This document shows, piece after piece, positions 51,132-60,749 of a stretch of 64,000 bases of DNA. The notes under the pieces were generated by a model. It was not told the origin of the DNA, did no database searches, and worked only from the letters and a program-made list of their open reading frames with translations. Made by a program: the position numbers and the translations under genes. The stretch's first letter is position 1; each line of letters opens with the position of its first letter. Source of the stretch: Bacillota bacterium (GTDB lineage: Bacteria > Bacillota > Clostridia > Christensenellales > UMGS416); assembly GCA_023398815.1 (NCBI GenBank), contig JAEWRW010000020.1, positions 124,001-188,000 on the forward strand, read 5' to 3'.

Positions 51132-53576
51132 ATGCTGCACCTTCTGCCCCTGATCCGCCGAACGTTTCTCGGCCGCCAGTTGGACTTTCGCGTCCGGCTC
51201 TTCAATTTGTTGGCCATCGCGGGCACGCTCATCAGCCTTCTCATTTTCGTGCTGGGGCTCTTCAATGATGCCAGCATCGGGAATCTTGCAAGTGTGATGG
51301 CCTCTTCGCTGCTCTCCTTTGGCCTGTTGCTGTACTCCTATCGCAGCGGGCGGTATCATATCTGCTATATCATCACCATTGTGGCCGTTTTTTTGGTGTT
51401 CTTTCCTGCGTTTTTTTTCACCGCCGGTGGGTATCAGGGCGGTATGCCGTCTTTCTTTGTGTTCGCGGTGCTGTTCACCATTTTCATGATGGATGGAAAA
51501 CAGGCCTTTCTGTTCGCCGGGCTGGAGTTGGCGGTCTATCTGGCCTGCTGCCTCGTGGCTTACTGGAACCCAGGTCTCGTCGTCGCCTTTGACACCGAAC
51601 AGGACAGGCTCGTGGATGTAATCATCGGCTTCTTCAGCGCCAGTGTTGTACTGGGAGTCACACTGTTCCTGCACTTCCGGCTCTACAACGAGCAGCAGCG
51701 CCAGCTGGAGGCTGCGCGCAGGGAGGCCGAACGGCTGAGCCAGGTCAAGAGCACGTTCCTTGCCAACATGAGCCACGAGATTCGCACCCCCATCAACGTC
51801 ATGCTGGGCATGAACGAAATGGTACTGCGGGAGAGTCTGTCCCCGGCCATTGTGGGCTACGCGCGAAAGATCCAGACCGCCGGAAAGACCCTTCGCACGC
51901 TCATCCAGAACGTGCTGGACGTCTCGCGCATTGAGGCGGGCAAGGTGGAGGTGCGGGCGGAACCCTATCGGCTGGCCGAGCTCACTGACGACCTCGCGCT
52001 CCTGGGTGGCGAGCAGGCGGCGCGCAGGGGGCTGGCTTTCCGCACCAGGGCGGACCCCGCCCTGCCCGCCGTCCTGCGGGGGGATAGTGCCTGCATTCGT
52101 CAGGTGGTCGTCAATTTCATCAGCAACGCCGTGAAATACACAGACACCGGCAGCATTACCCTCACCTTCGGGCAGAAGCCTGGCCGCGCACCGGGGGAGA
52201 TCGTGCTGTGCATCGCCGTGGCCGACACCGGCATCGGCATCCGACGGGAGGATCAGGTCGGGCTCTTCGATGCCTTCACCCGGGTGGCTTTGCCGGCCCA
52301 CCGCAACATCGAGGGCACGGGGCTGGGCCTGGCCATCGCACGAGATCTGACCCGGCTCATGGACGGGCACATCCAGCTTCACAGCGTGTGGGGGGAGGGC
52401 AGCTGTTTCACCGTGGAGATCCCTCAGGGCACCGAGGAGCCCCAGGCGCTGGGCGAGCGCGCGCCGGACGAGGCGGCGGAAGCGGGGGAGAGCTTCACCG
52501 CGCCGGATGCCCGCATCCTGGTGGTGGACGACAGCCGGGAGAACCTGGAGGTGGCGCAGGCCCTGCTGCGCCGCACGCAGCTGCAGGTCGACACCGCCAC
52601 CGGCGGGTGGGAATGCCTGGAGAAGATGAAGACCGCCGCCTACCACGCCATCCTGCTGGATCACATGATGCCGGATCTCGACGGCATTGAGACCTTCCGA
52701 CGCATCCGGCAGGAGCATCCCGGTTCGGCTGTCCCTGTCATTGCCCTCACGGCCAACGCCGTGGCCGGCGTGAAGGAGACCTTCCTTCGGGAGGGCTTTG
52801 CCGCCTATCTGACCAAGCCCATTGAGTGGCAGGAGATGGAGCGGGCGATGCTCGGTAGCCTGCCACCCGAATTGATCCACCGAACCCGGCTGCCTGCGCG
52901 TGTTCTGCCGACGCAGGAGGCGCAGCAAGAACTGAAGGACTTGCTGGCGTGCTATGACATCCAGCTGGAGGAGGGCCTGCGCTACCTCAACGGCGACCTG
53001 CTGGGGTACGTCGCCATCGCTCGCGTCTTTGGCGAGGAGGGCGCCGGCGGGGAGGAGAGCGCCCCGCGCCTGCTGGAGGCTTGCGACTGGGCAGGGCTGG
53101 CGCATTTGGCCCATGCCCTCAAGAGCCGGGCCAAGGCCGTGGGGGCCGATGCCCTGCAGCAGCTGGCGCTGTGGGTGGAGCGGTATTCCGGCGCTGGCGA
53201 CGCAGAATATCTTCGGCACGCCGTACCCCTGCTGGTGCTGGAATGGCGGCGCACCCGGGAAGGGGTGCAGGCCTTCCTTCGCCGGGCGGGCGAACTGCTG
53301 GGCCGGGAGGAATGCAACGAGCCGATGCCAGCCGCCAGCGAGGGGGAGGTTCTTCGGCTCATTCGTGCGTACCGCGGCGGCGACGCCGAGCGGGAATTGG
53401 AGCGACTCCTGGTCTCCGGCACGGTGGAGCCGCAAGCCCATGGACGGTGGACTGCCGCCTTGGCTGCCGTACGGGAATTCGATTACGAAAGGGCGGAGCA
53501 GGCGCTGCTTGGCCCCGTGGCCGGGGAGGCACCCCGTGGCCCGGTGGCCGGTGCCGAGCGCAGTTTCCCCGGCTGA
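51132..53576 (+). CDS. Hybrid sensor histidine kinase with receiver and HPt domains
   Basis: An 814-aa membrane protein. About six N-terminal transmembrane helices (about 20-195) form a sensor without recognised ligand domain. A coiled coil leads to HisKA (TFLANMSHEIRTPINVMLG), HATPase_c (NFISNAVKYT, DTGIGI, GTGLGLAIA), a receiver (VVDDSRENL; phospho-acceptor Asp in ILLDHMMPDLDG; Lys in TKPIEW), and an HPt domain with its His in LAHALKSRAKAVG. This is a complete His-Asp-His relay that should feed the LuxR-type regulator upstream. ATG 51132 follows GAGGG; GTG 51102 is an alternative. Confidence 0.88.
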   Translation: MLHLLPLIRRTFLGRQLDFRVRLFNLLAIAGTLISLLIFVLGLFNDASIGNLASVMASSLLSFGLLLYSYRSGRYHICYIITIVAVFLVFFPAFFFTAGGYQGGMPSFFVFAVLFTIFMMDGKQAFLFAGLELAVYLACCLVAYWNPGLVVAFDTEQDRLVDVIIGFFSASVVLGVTLFLHFRLYNEQQRQLEAARREAERLSQVKSTFLANMSHEIRTPINVMLGMNEMVLRESLSPAIVGYARKIQTAGKTLRTLIQNVLDVSRIEAGKVEVRAEPYRLAELTDDLALLGGEQAARRGLAFRTRADPALPAVLRGDSACIRQVVVNFISNAVKYTDTGSITLTFGQKPGRAPGEIVLCIAVADTGIGIRREDQVGLFDAFTRVALPAHRNIEGTGLGLAIARDLTRLMDGHIQLHSVWGEGSCFTVEIPQGTEEPQALGERAPDEAAEAGESFTAPDARILVVDDSRENLEVAQALLRRTQLQVDTATGGWECLEKMKTAAYHAILLDHMMPDLDGIETFRRIRQEHPGSAVPVIALTANAVAGVKETFLREGFAAYLTKPIEWQEMERAMLGSLPPELIHRTRLPARVLPTQEAQQELKDLLACYDIQLEEGLRYLNGDLLGYVAIARVFGEEGAGGEESAPRLLEACDWAGLAHLAHALKSRAKAVGADALQQLALWVERYSGAGDAEYLRHAVPLLVLEWRRTREGVQAFLRRAGELLGREECNEPMPAASEGEVLRLIRAYRGGDAERELERLLVSGTVEPQAHGRWTAALAAVREFDYERAEQALLGPVAGEAPRGPVAGAERSFPG

Positions 53577-53873
53577 GGGCAGGGCACGATGGAGACCAGA
53601 CCCAGTGTGTGCCGGTGGCCCCGGTGCCGTCCGCCATTCCGTGGCCTGTGAGAAGATTCTCCCAGCGGGAAGCAGCGCATCCATTCGCCATTTCCATCAA
53701 ATACTGCTCATTGTACCAGGTCGGGCCTGCATGGCGGATGCCATTTTCCGCGCCATGGGGTTGCAGGCACGCGCCCTAGTGGGATGCCGCAGAAATTGTG
53801 TGGCGCTTTGCCCGTGAAACTGTTACACTACTGTGATGGCTTTTGCCTACTACATCATTTGTTAGGAGAACCC

Positions 53874-55103
<1,230 letters not shown>

Positions 55104-55105
55104 GA

Positions 55106-55128
55106 CCGCGGTGCCATCCGCACCGCGG
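55106..55128 (+). other. GC-rich hairpin after the helicase gene
   Basis: CCGCGGTG and CACCGCGG pair around a short loop just after the helicase stop. It lacks a T-run, so it may protect the mRNA 3' end rather than terminate. Confidence 0.4.
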
Positions 55129-55190
55129 CTATAGTCCCCTGTGGTTCGCATGGCTGCCACAGCGAGCGGACGGTTTTGGTTCCAGAAGTA

Positions 55191-55227
55191 CAAAGCGAGT
55201 GATCCGCACGATTCACTCGCTTTTTCT
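55191..55227 (+). terminator. Rho-independent terminator after the helicase gene (bidirectional)
   Basis: AAAGCGAGTGA pairs with TCACTCGCTTT around TCCGCACGAT, followed by TTCTTAT. It also lies downstream of the minus-strand gene ending at 55299. Confidence 0.9.
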
Positions 55228-55298
55228 TATCGTTTCCGTTTGGTTCTGCCCGGGGGGCACTGATCTGGTAAATTGCTGCTTTGCCCGCAAGGGGCGGC

Positions 55299-55844
55299 CT
55301 ATCGATATTTGCTTATCGTCTCATCGCTCCAGATGTGGGCCTCAATGTATCGCTCCGGGCCATGGCGGCCATCGCCATTCCAATCCTGCGGCAGCCCGTA
55401 TTTGGCGATCAGGGTCAGGATTTCGTCATAGGTATAGACCCTCTTGCGGTATTCCTTGTTGTCGTTGATTCGGTTGCTGAATGTTGGCATGGAATCCCCA
55501 TAGGTAAAGGAAACGGTGCGCAGGTCAAATTCCTCAATGGGAATGCGTACAAAGGCGCCGTTCTCAAACCAGGTGCTCAACCAGGGGCTGTGTTCCACCA
55601 CCATGTAATGCGGGGATTCCCTCTGGATCACGCCGCACTTTTCCGCAAACGCCGCCCTCAGCATGCGCTCACAATTGCGCCGATGTTCCACATATTCCGG
55701 GTCACGCGCGGCGCTCTGGCTGTTTGGCTTGCTCTCCTTGATGGAGCGGAGAACGGCCTTCGCCTCCTCCAGGGGAATGTCTGACAGATTGACAAACGGG
55801 CCGATCGATCCATCAAAGTAATGATACAGAGTAATGCCGATCAC
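55299..55844 (-). CDS. Hypothetical protein
   Basis: About 180-aa soluble protein without a recognised domain. It is rich in charged residues, with blocks such as YHYFDGSIGPFVNLSDIP and YTYDEILTLIAKYGLPQDW that look conserved. No signal peptide or membrane segment. GC content is lower than in neighbours. The start is uncertain: the frame extends to GTG 55883 without a ribosome site. GTG 55844 is used here, but GAGGTGATC, a long anti-SD match, ends three bases before an ATT codon at 55835, which could be a rare start. It is the last gene downstream of the amidohydrolase. Confidence 0.6.
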   Translation of the reverse strand: MIGITLYHYFDGSIGPFVNLSDIPLEEAKAVLRSIKESKPNSQSAARDPEYVEHRRNCERMLRAAFAEKCGVIQRESPHYMVVEHSPWLSTWFENGAFVRIPIEEFDLRTVSFTYGDSMPTFSNRINDNKEYRKRVYTYDEILTLIAKYGLPQDWNGDGRHGPERYIEAHIWSDETISKYR

Positions 55845-55928
55845 CTCGCTTATAGGTTGCAAACGGTTCAGATGCACCCGCACACTGGGATCCCTACGGC
55901 GGCGGGGGCGGCGCGCAGGGGCTCCTGC

Positions 55929-56846
55929 TTACTTTGGGGCGGGAGCTTCCTCCAGCCCCAACAGGCGGCAGGCGTTGCCGCCCAGCACCAGCTCCCGGGT
56001 GCGGCTGGTGCAGGCCCGGCGCACGGCGGCCAGGCTGGTGCGGTGGAAGCCCCAGGGCCAGTCGCTGGCGAAGAGCACCCGCTCAGGGCCGAAGAACTCA
56101 ACCAGCGTGCGGATGCCGGCGGGCGACACAAAGGACGTGTCCACATAGGCGTTGGGCAGTGGGGCAAGCAGCGTGAGCACATCGGCAAACTGGCGCAGGC
56201 CGCCATGGGCCGCCACGAAGCAAAGCTGGGGGAAGGCCTGCGCTATGCGGGCGATGCCCTCCACCCGGCCATACCCCGCGGCCTGCAGGTGCTGCTCGGC
56301 GGGCGGGTAGTAGTTGGAGGTGCCGGTGTGCACCATCACCACCGTGCCCGCGGGCAGTGCCGCCAGCGCCTCGACCACGACCGCGCTCTCTGGGTCCACC
56401 CGTTGGAGGATGGGGTGGAGCTTCAGCCCACGAGCTCCGGCGGCCATCTGCTGCCGGGCCTGCCCGGCAGGGTCGGGGGCGGTGAAGTCGATGGAGCCAA
56501 AGGGCAGCACCCGGGGGTTGGCCCCGGCGGCGGGCAGCAGGTCGGCGAAGGTGACGTTGGGGGCCAGCGGCATGGCGGCGGCGTAGTCGATGCCGTGGCG
56601 ATGGAGCGCCGCCGAGAGGTTCCCAAGGGTGCCGGTGAAGTTGCGCTCGCGCTCGGCACGGGTCATCGCCCACTGCACCTGCGGTTTGGCGTACAAGACC
56701 CGGTCCAGGCCATGAAAGCCGTAGAGCGTGAGCCGCCGCAGGGCGTCCGGGTCGAAGGGATGGGCCATCGGCAGGGCAGTCAGGATGCGCTGCCCGCCGT
56801 TGGGGTAGAGGATGTCACCGAGGTGGCAATGAATATCGACAATCAT
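55929..56846 (-). CDS. Amidohydrolase-2 family TIM-barrel hydrolase/decarboxylase
   Basis: A 305-aa cytoplasmic metal-dependent TIM barrel. Motifs are VDIHCHLGD (HxH), GARGLKLHPILQ, MVHTGTSNYYP, FVAAHGGL, and LFASDWPWG (catalytic Asp), followed by NACRLLGL at the end. Amidohydrolase-2 members act as hydrolases or decarboxylases; the substrate is not deducible. ATG follows TAGGAGACACC. It lies 69 bases downstream of the GH30 gene on the same strand, so it is probably cotranscribed. Confidence 0.8.
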   Translation of the reverse strand: MIVDIHCHLGDILYPNGGQRILTALPMAHPFDPDALRRLTLYGFHGLDRVLYAKPQVQWAMTRAERERNFTGTLGNLSAALHRHGIDYAAAMPLAPNVTFADLLPAAGANPRVLPFGSIDFTAPDPAGQARQQMAAGARGLKLHPILQRVDPESAVVVEALAALPAGTVVMVHTGTSNYYPPAEQHLQAAGYGRVEGIARIAQAFPQLCFVAAHGGLRQFADVLTLLAPLPNAYVDTSFVSPAGIRTLVEFFGPERVLFASDWPWGFHRTSLAAVRRACTSRTRELVLGGNACRLLGLEEAPAPK

Positions 56847-56915
56847 GGTGTCTCCTACGGGGGTGTATTTGCTGTGCCGACCGACAGCGGGAGTGGTTGT
56901 CTTCCGTTTGGCGGC

Positions 56916-58268
56916 TCAGCGGGTGACCATACCCGCCGGCAGCACCACGGTGTGCAGGCTGTGTGGCTCCATCTCCACGGTGAAGCGCACGCCCCCATGG
57001 GCAAACGCTGCTGGCCGCGCCACCGACTGGAAGTTGCCGAGCACCAGCGCGACGCTGCCGTCGGGGTTCTGGAAGGCCAGCGCCGTTCCGGCGCAGTGGC
57101 CCCCCACGCCAAGGTACACCGCGCCCGGCTGCACGAAGGCTGAGAAGTGTTTCATGAGGTAGAATTCCGGTTGGCGCACCAGCGCGCCGGTGGCGGGGTT
57201 CACCGTGGCCAGCGAGTTTTGCCGCCACCCCCAGGAGGATTCGCCGCCCTCGGCCAGCGCGATGTTCCAGTAGGCATAGCGCTCGGCACGGTGGCGGAAG
57301 TACTGCCACATCTGGCAGAAGATGTATTCCATGTGCTCCCAGCTGTTGCGCCCGTCGCCGCATTCGCTCTCGGTCTGCATCACCCGCAGCTCGGGGTAGG
57401 ATACGTCCACCTGTTCCAGCAGGTTTTTGCCGCCCCACTGCACGCCCAGTCCGGTCAGGGTTGCCCTTGCCCGGTCGTCGCTGAGGATGCGGTTGACATA
57501 GGGTTCGTAAAACTCCCGGAAGGGGGCGGAGTCACCCAGAATCTGGGTGTTGGCGAAGGGGCCGTTGAGGGTGCCCAGCCAGAGCTCGGTGTCCAGCCCG
57601 CTGGCGCCCAGTGCCGGGCCAAGATAATCCCGCAGGAACACCAGCAGGTCGTCGGCCTCCCAGTAGCAGGAGGGGAATTTCTGATCGGCGATGGGCTCGT
57701 TCTGCGGGTGAATCTGCGCCACGCGGATGCCCTCGGCGGCGTATTCCCGCGCGAAGCGCACCAGATACCGGGCGTAGGCGTCCAGCACCTGCGGCTCCAT
57801 GCGCATGCGACCGTAGTTGTAGACCGGCTTGGTCTTCATCCAGGTGGGCGGGCTCCAGGGGGAGGCAAACACCCAGAAGTCCCGCTGGCGCGCCATGGCC
57901 TCACGCAGGAAGGGGATGGTGAACTGCCGATCCCGCGCGATGGAGAAGTCCCGCAGCTCGTAGTCTTCCGGCGTTTCATCGCAGCTGTACCATTGGATGC
58001 TGAAGTCATTGGCACCCACCGGCACTCGGCCAAAGTTGAAATTGCACTCCTCGGGGGAGAAGAGCTCATCCAGAAACCGCTGCCGTTCGCCGGGGTTCGC
58101 CGCCTGCAGCGCCGCCCAACCCAGTTCATTGAAGCAGCCGCCAAAGCCCAGGATGGTCTGCCGGCGTTCGCCAGTGAGGTGCAGGCCGGAGCCGCCGTCG
58201 CCGCCGGATAGCCCGGCTTCCTGCCAGCAGGCGCCCTCGGTGCTGCGGATGTGTCGGATGTTCTGCAT
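56916..58268 (-). CDS. GH30 glycoside hydrolase (glucosylceramidase/beta-1,6-glucanase-like)
   Basis: A 450-aa retaining glycosidase with the GH30 (beta/alpha)8 barrel plus beta-sandwich side domain. Motifs: TILGFGGCFNELG, NFGRVPVGANDFS, ASPWSPPTWMKT, IHPQNEP with acid/base Glu about 191, and MQTESECGD with nucleophile Glu about 300. The C-terminal beta-sandwich includes LVLGNFQS. No signal peptide, so probably intracellular. Subfamily 1-type members cleave glucosylceramide, beta-1,6-glucan or related beta-glycosides. Start ATG 58268 follows AAGGAGG at ten bases; GTG 58271 is an alternative. Confidence 0.85.
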   Translation of the reverse strand: MQNIRHIRSTEGACWQEAGLSGGDGGSGLHLTGERRQTILGFGGCFNELGWAALQAANPGERQRFLDELFSPEECNFNFGRVPVGANDFSIQWYSCDETPEDYELRDFSIARDRQFTIPFLREAMARQRDFWVFASPWSPPTWMKTKPVYNYGRMRMEPQVLDAYARYLVRFAREYAAEGIRVAQIHPQNEPIADQKFPSCYWEADDLLVFLRDYLGPALGASGLDTELWLGTLNGPFANTQILGDSAPFREFYEPYVNRILSDDRARATLTGLGVQWGGKNLLEQVDVSYPELRVMQTESECGDGRNSWEHMEYIFCQMWQYFRHRAERYAYWNIALAEGGESSWGWRQNSLATVNPATGALVRQPEFYLMKHFSAFVQPGAVYLGVGGHCAGTALAFQNPDGSVALVLGNFQSVARPAAFAHGGVRFTVEMEPHSLHTVVLPAGMVTR

Positions 58269-58322
58269 CACAGTGATCCTCCTTGCCATCGCGCGCGGGG
58301 CCACCGCCCGCTCAATGGTATC

Positions 58323-58328
58323 ATTATA
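58323..58328 (-). promoter_or_regulatory. -10 element of the GH30 operon
   Basis: TATAAT on the minus strand, about 55 bases before ATG 58268. The -35 is weak (TTCTCC at 17-base spacing). The 58329-58812 stretch has no supportable gene. Confidence 0.45.
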
Positions 58329-58812
58329 CAACCGGCGGCCGTCGTGGAGAAGAGACGGAGACAATGCGGGCCTCGCGCACAAAGCAGGCAACGCGTTGGC
58401 GATCCCCTATGTTGTAAACGGAGAGGGGAAAAGCATCCCCCAATAGCTGGCAAACCATCTCCTTATTTTCGTCTCCAATAGTGTCTCCTCAGCGGGTGTA
58501 TACATCGCGAGCAGGTTCAGCCGGCAAAATTGCAGGAGGGCTCGAGGGAACCTTCTCCTTAATTCTGTGCCTGTCTTTCTAGCGGCACAATAGTGCTCAT
58601 ACTCGGCCGCTTCGGAAACCTCGTTGCAGCTCAGCTTGATGGAATTACTGATATGGCGGCAGCCTCTCCCCGGTGGGGTAGCGGCATCGGCTTTGTGCCT
58701 TGACACCATGGCAGGGGGTAACGGGCACCAGAGGGGTTTTTGCCGTGCCCAATGTATAAGCCGCTTTTTTCTAGCGACAATAATGTCAATTAACCTGCCA
58801 AAGGAGTCGCTC

Positions 58813-58911
58813 ATGAAGAAGCAACCCACGGAAAAGCTGTTGCCGGCCACGCCGGGCAATGCCAAGCACAAGTCTCGCCAGGTGAAAAAGAAGGATGGGA
58901 AGGACAAGTAA
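58813..58911 (+). CDS. Small basic peptide (32 aa)
   Basis: An ORF of 32 codons starting at ATG 58813, with AAAGGAG at six to seven bases. The product is very Lys-rich (QPTEKLLPATPGNAKHKSR, then VKKKDGKDK) with no hydrophobic segment. The stop lies one base before a 15-base terminator stem, so a compact transcript ends here. The frame is open further upstream to 58624, but only this ATG has a ribosome site. Function unknown; it could be a nucleic-acid-binding or regulatory peptide, or a leader. Confidence 0.5.
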   Translation: MKKQPTEKLLPATPGNAKHKSRQVKKKDGKDK

Positions 58912-58912
58912 A

Positions 58913-58948
58913 CACCCCGCGCCCCACAATACCGTGGGGCGCGGGGTG
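58913..58948. terminator. Strong terminator hairpin
   Basis: CACCCCGCGCCCCAC pairs perfectly with GTGGGGCGCGGGGTG over a six-base loop, the longest GC-rich stem in the window. It lies between the small plus-strand peptide gene and the minus-strand guanine deaminase. Tails on both sides are only moderately T-rich. Confidence 0.7.
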
Positions 58949-59003
58949 CTCTGCGCTTGTTCATGCTCAATTCTAGAGCCTTGTTGGCTTGTGGGTCACA
59001 CAC

Positions 59004-60275
59004 TTATTCGTCCAACAAAACTTCATTCCCTAGGAGATATCTCATGCGGATGTTTCTGTCATCCCCGAGATAGCAAAATCGCTCCAGCCGCTCCATTGGG
59101 GAAAGCCCATCGGAATAAAAGCTGCTGTCATCAATAATCAAAGCGTTAAACTGATACCCTGGAGCAAGGCTTCCGGTTTGGCCAAAATACCTGCCGCCGG
59201 AGAGGGTTGCCATGTAGAACGCCTCAGAAAAGGTGACCGCATCCCATTCGGGGCAATACATATTACGGATTTTGGAATGTTGAATGGTCGTGGCAACGCC
59301 CCTTGCAATGGACAGGCTTTCGCAGGAGCCGATGTCACTGCCTATTGCCAGGTTGATGCCCATCTCCAGTAGCTTTTTCACCGGCATAATTCCACCTGCG
59401 TTGATGTTTGCAGTGGCATCCGGGCAATGAACCGCCATACAGTTCGCATTTTTCATCAGCTTGATCACGTCATCGTCCAAGAAAATGCAATGTGCCATAA
59501 TAGACGGTGTTTGGCCCAGCAGATTGTTTTTGTAGAATATTTCTGCTCCGTTTTTGTACTGTGGGAAAAGCTCGCGGCACACCTTCATTTCATTGATCGC
59601 TTCACACATGTGCGAATGCACCGGTGCGCCATATTTGACTGCGAGTTGGCCCAAGCCTGCCAGTAGTGTTTCGCTGCAATTGATTGTGAACCTGGGAACA
59701 ATAGAGGCACGAACGTTGCCTCTGTGCTGGTGTGTGCTCATAAATCGATCCGTCTCTTCGATGGAGCGTTCAGTACTCTCTATATAGTAATCGGGGCAGT
59801 TTTGGTCCATGTTCAGTTTTCCCGTAAACGCGATAATTCCCTTGTCGGCCAAAACATCGAATAAAATCGTAGAGGCCTCGTAGTGCAATGTTGAAAAACA
59901 GTTCACATGCAGTGTGCCTTGCTTGATCAATTCGTTTGCAAAAAGGGAGTAGACCTTTCTTGCATGGTCTGCATCATGAAACTTTGCTTCATTGGGGAAC
60001 GTATAGGTGTGCAACCATGTTAATAATTCCTGATCTAATCCCACACCTCTCTGGGAGAATTGAGGGGGGTGGGTGTGCATATCACAAAAGCCTGGAATGA
60101 TCAGGTTGTCACCCCAATCGATGATCTTGTCAGAGGGGAAGTCTTCCGGCAGAGCAGGAATAATATCAACGACCAATCCATTTTCAACTAGGATGTAGGA
60201 CTTTTCTCTGCTCATCAGCGTATCTTTGTCAGCACTGTACAGAATATTCCCGAAATATGCAGTTTGATGAACCAT
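59004..60275 (-). CDS. guaD: Guanine deaminase-like amidohydrolase
   Basis: A 423-aa amidohydrolase that probably converts guanine to xanthine and ammonia. It has PGFCDMHTHPPQFSQRGVGLDQELLTWL (HxH and the guanine deaminase signature), FSTLH, HSHMCE, MAHCIFL and GSDIGS with the catalytic Asp, plus a small beta domain at the ends. The length fits GuaD (about 425-450). Cytoplasmic. GC content and codon use (many A/T-ending codons) differ from the flanking enzyme genes, a sign of transfer. No purine transporter or riboswitch is seen beside it. Confidence 0.75.
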   Translation of the reverse strand: MVHQTAYFGNILYSADKDTLMSREKSYILVENGLVVDIIPALPEDFPSDKIIDWGDNLIIPGFCDMHTHPPQFSQRGVGLDQELLTWLHTYTFPNEAKFHDADHARKVYSLFANELIKQGTLHVNCFSTLHYEASTILFDVLADKGIIAFTGKLNMDQNCPDYYIESTERSIEETDRFMSTHQHRGNVRASIVPRFTINCSETLLAGLGQLAVKYGAPVHSHMCEAINEMKVCRELFPQYKNGAEIFYKNNLLGQTPSIMAHCIFLDDDVIKLMKNANCMAVHCPDATANINAGGIMPVKKLLEMGINLAIGSDIGSCESLSIARGVATTIQHSKIRNMYCPEWDAVTFSEAFYMATLSGGRYFGQTGSLAPGYQFNALIIDDSSFYSDGLSPMERLERFCYLGDDRNIRMRYLLGNEVLLDE

Positions 60276-60315
60276 CTAACTCCTCTTTGCTAGCCGCAAT
60301 TGACCCAGGCAGCGA

Positions 60316-60480
60316 ATTTCAGCCAAGAGAGCTGTAACCTACGTTTGGCAGGCTGAAGTGATGAATGGGCCGGAGTAGATTGTACTCCGTCAGCCATGCT
60401 TCGACAAGTTCTCAGACATTGGAGTGGTTTCGAAACCAGTGCAGTGCGACCAGTAGGGAAAGAGCGATCACCTCCCGTAG
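60316..60480 (-). pseudogene. Possible IS transposase C-terminal relic
   Basis: Minus-strand codons read LREVIALSLLVALHWFRN, then a stop, then ELVEAWLTEYNLLRPIHHF. The second part recalls the W-x-x-x-YN-x-x-RPH end of IS3/IS481 integrase-core transposases. It is only about 50 codons, contains a stop and has no ends, so it is at best a decayed fragment. The rest of the 60276-60622 gap has no supportable gene. Confidence 0.25.
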
Positions 60481-60622
60481 AACCCCATTTCATAGAGACA
60501 GGGAGTGAGCTTTACCTATAACAAGGGCAGGCACAGCGCCGCTGGTTAGGGAGGGTGCCCTCTATGTTGCATTGCGTGTAGCAGATTGGGTAAGTTGGGC
60601 TGTTTCATGTATTGTTATTGTT

Positions 60623-60652
60623 TTGAGTCACTTTTCGCCGGGCATTTATCAT
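60623..60652 (+). promoter_or_regulatory. Possible promoter of the large repeat-protein gene
   Basis: TTGAGT (60623-60628), an 18-base spacer and TATCAT (60647-60652), leaving a leader of about 90 bases before ATG 60750. Confidence 0.4.
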
Positions 60653-60749
60653 ATGGCTGTACTTTTTTCTTTACTGAGACACAGTGGTAAACCCATAGCT
60701 GCCCGCCATTGAAATGGAATAGGTCATTCGGCATGTGGAGGAAAAACCC

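Noticed and set aside
53821..53830. Promoter of the DEAD-box helicase (TACACT near 53825)
   Set aside because: No -35 hexamer at acceptable spacing, so it is not listed as a feature.
58407..59003. Minus-strand 198-codon frame between guanine deaminase and GH30
   Set aside because: It runs through the perfect terminator hairpin and opposite the small peptide gene, has no good ribosome site and no recognised domain. A decayed gene around 58407-58660 cannot be excluded.
60276..60622. Purine riboswitch upstream of the guanine deaminase gene
   Set aside because: A GGGTTCTACGGG string recalls a riboswitch core, but the pairing stems and loop-loop sequences are not there.
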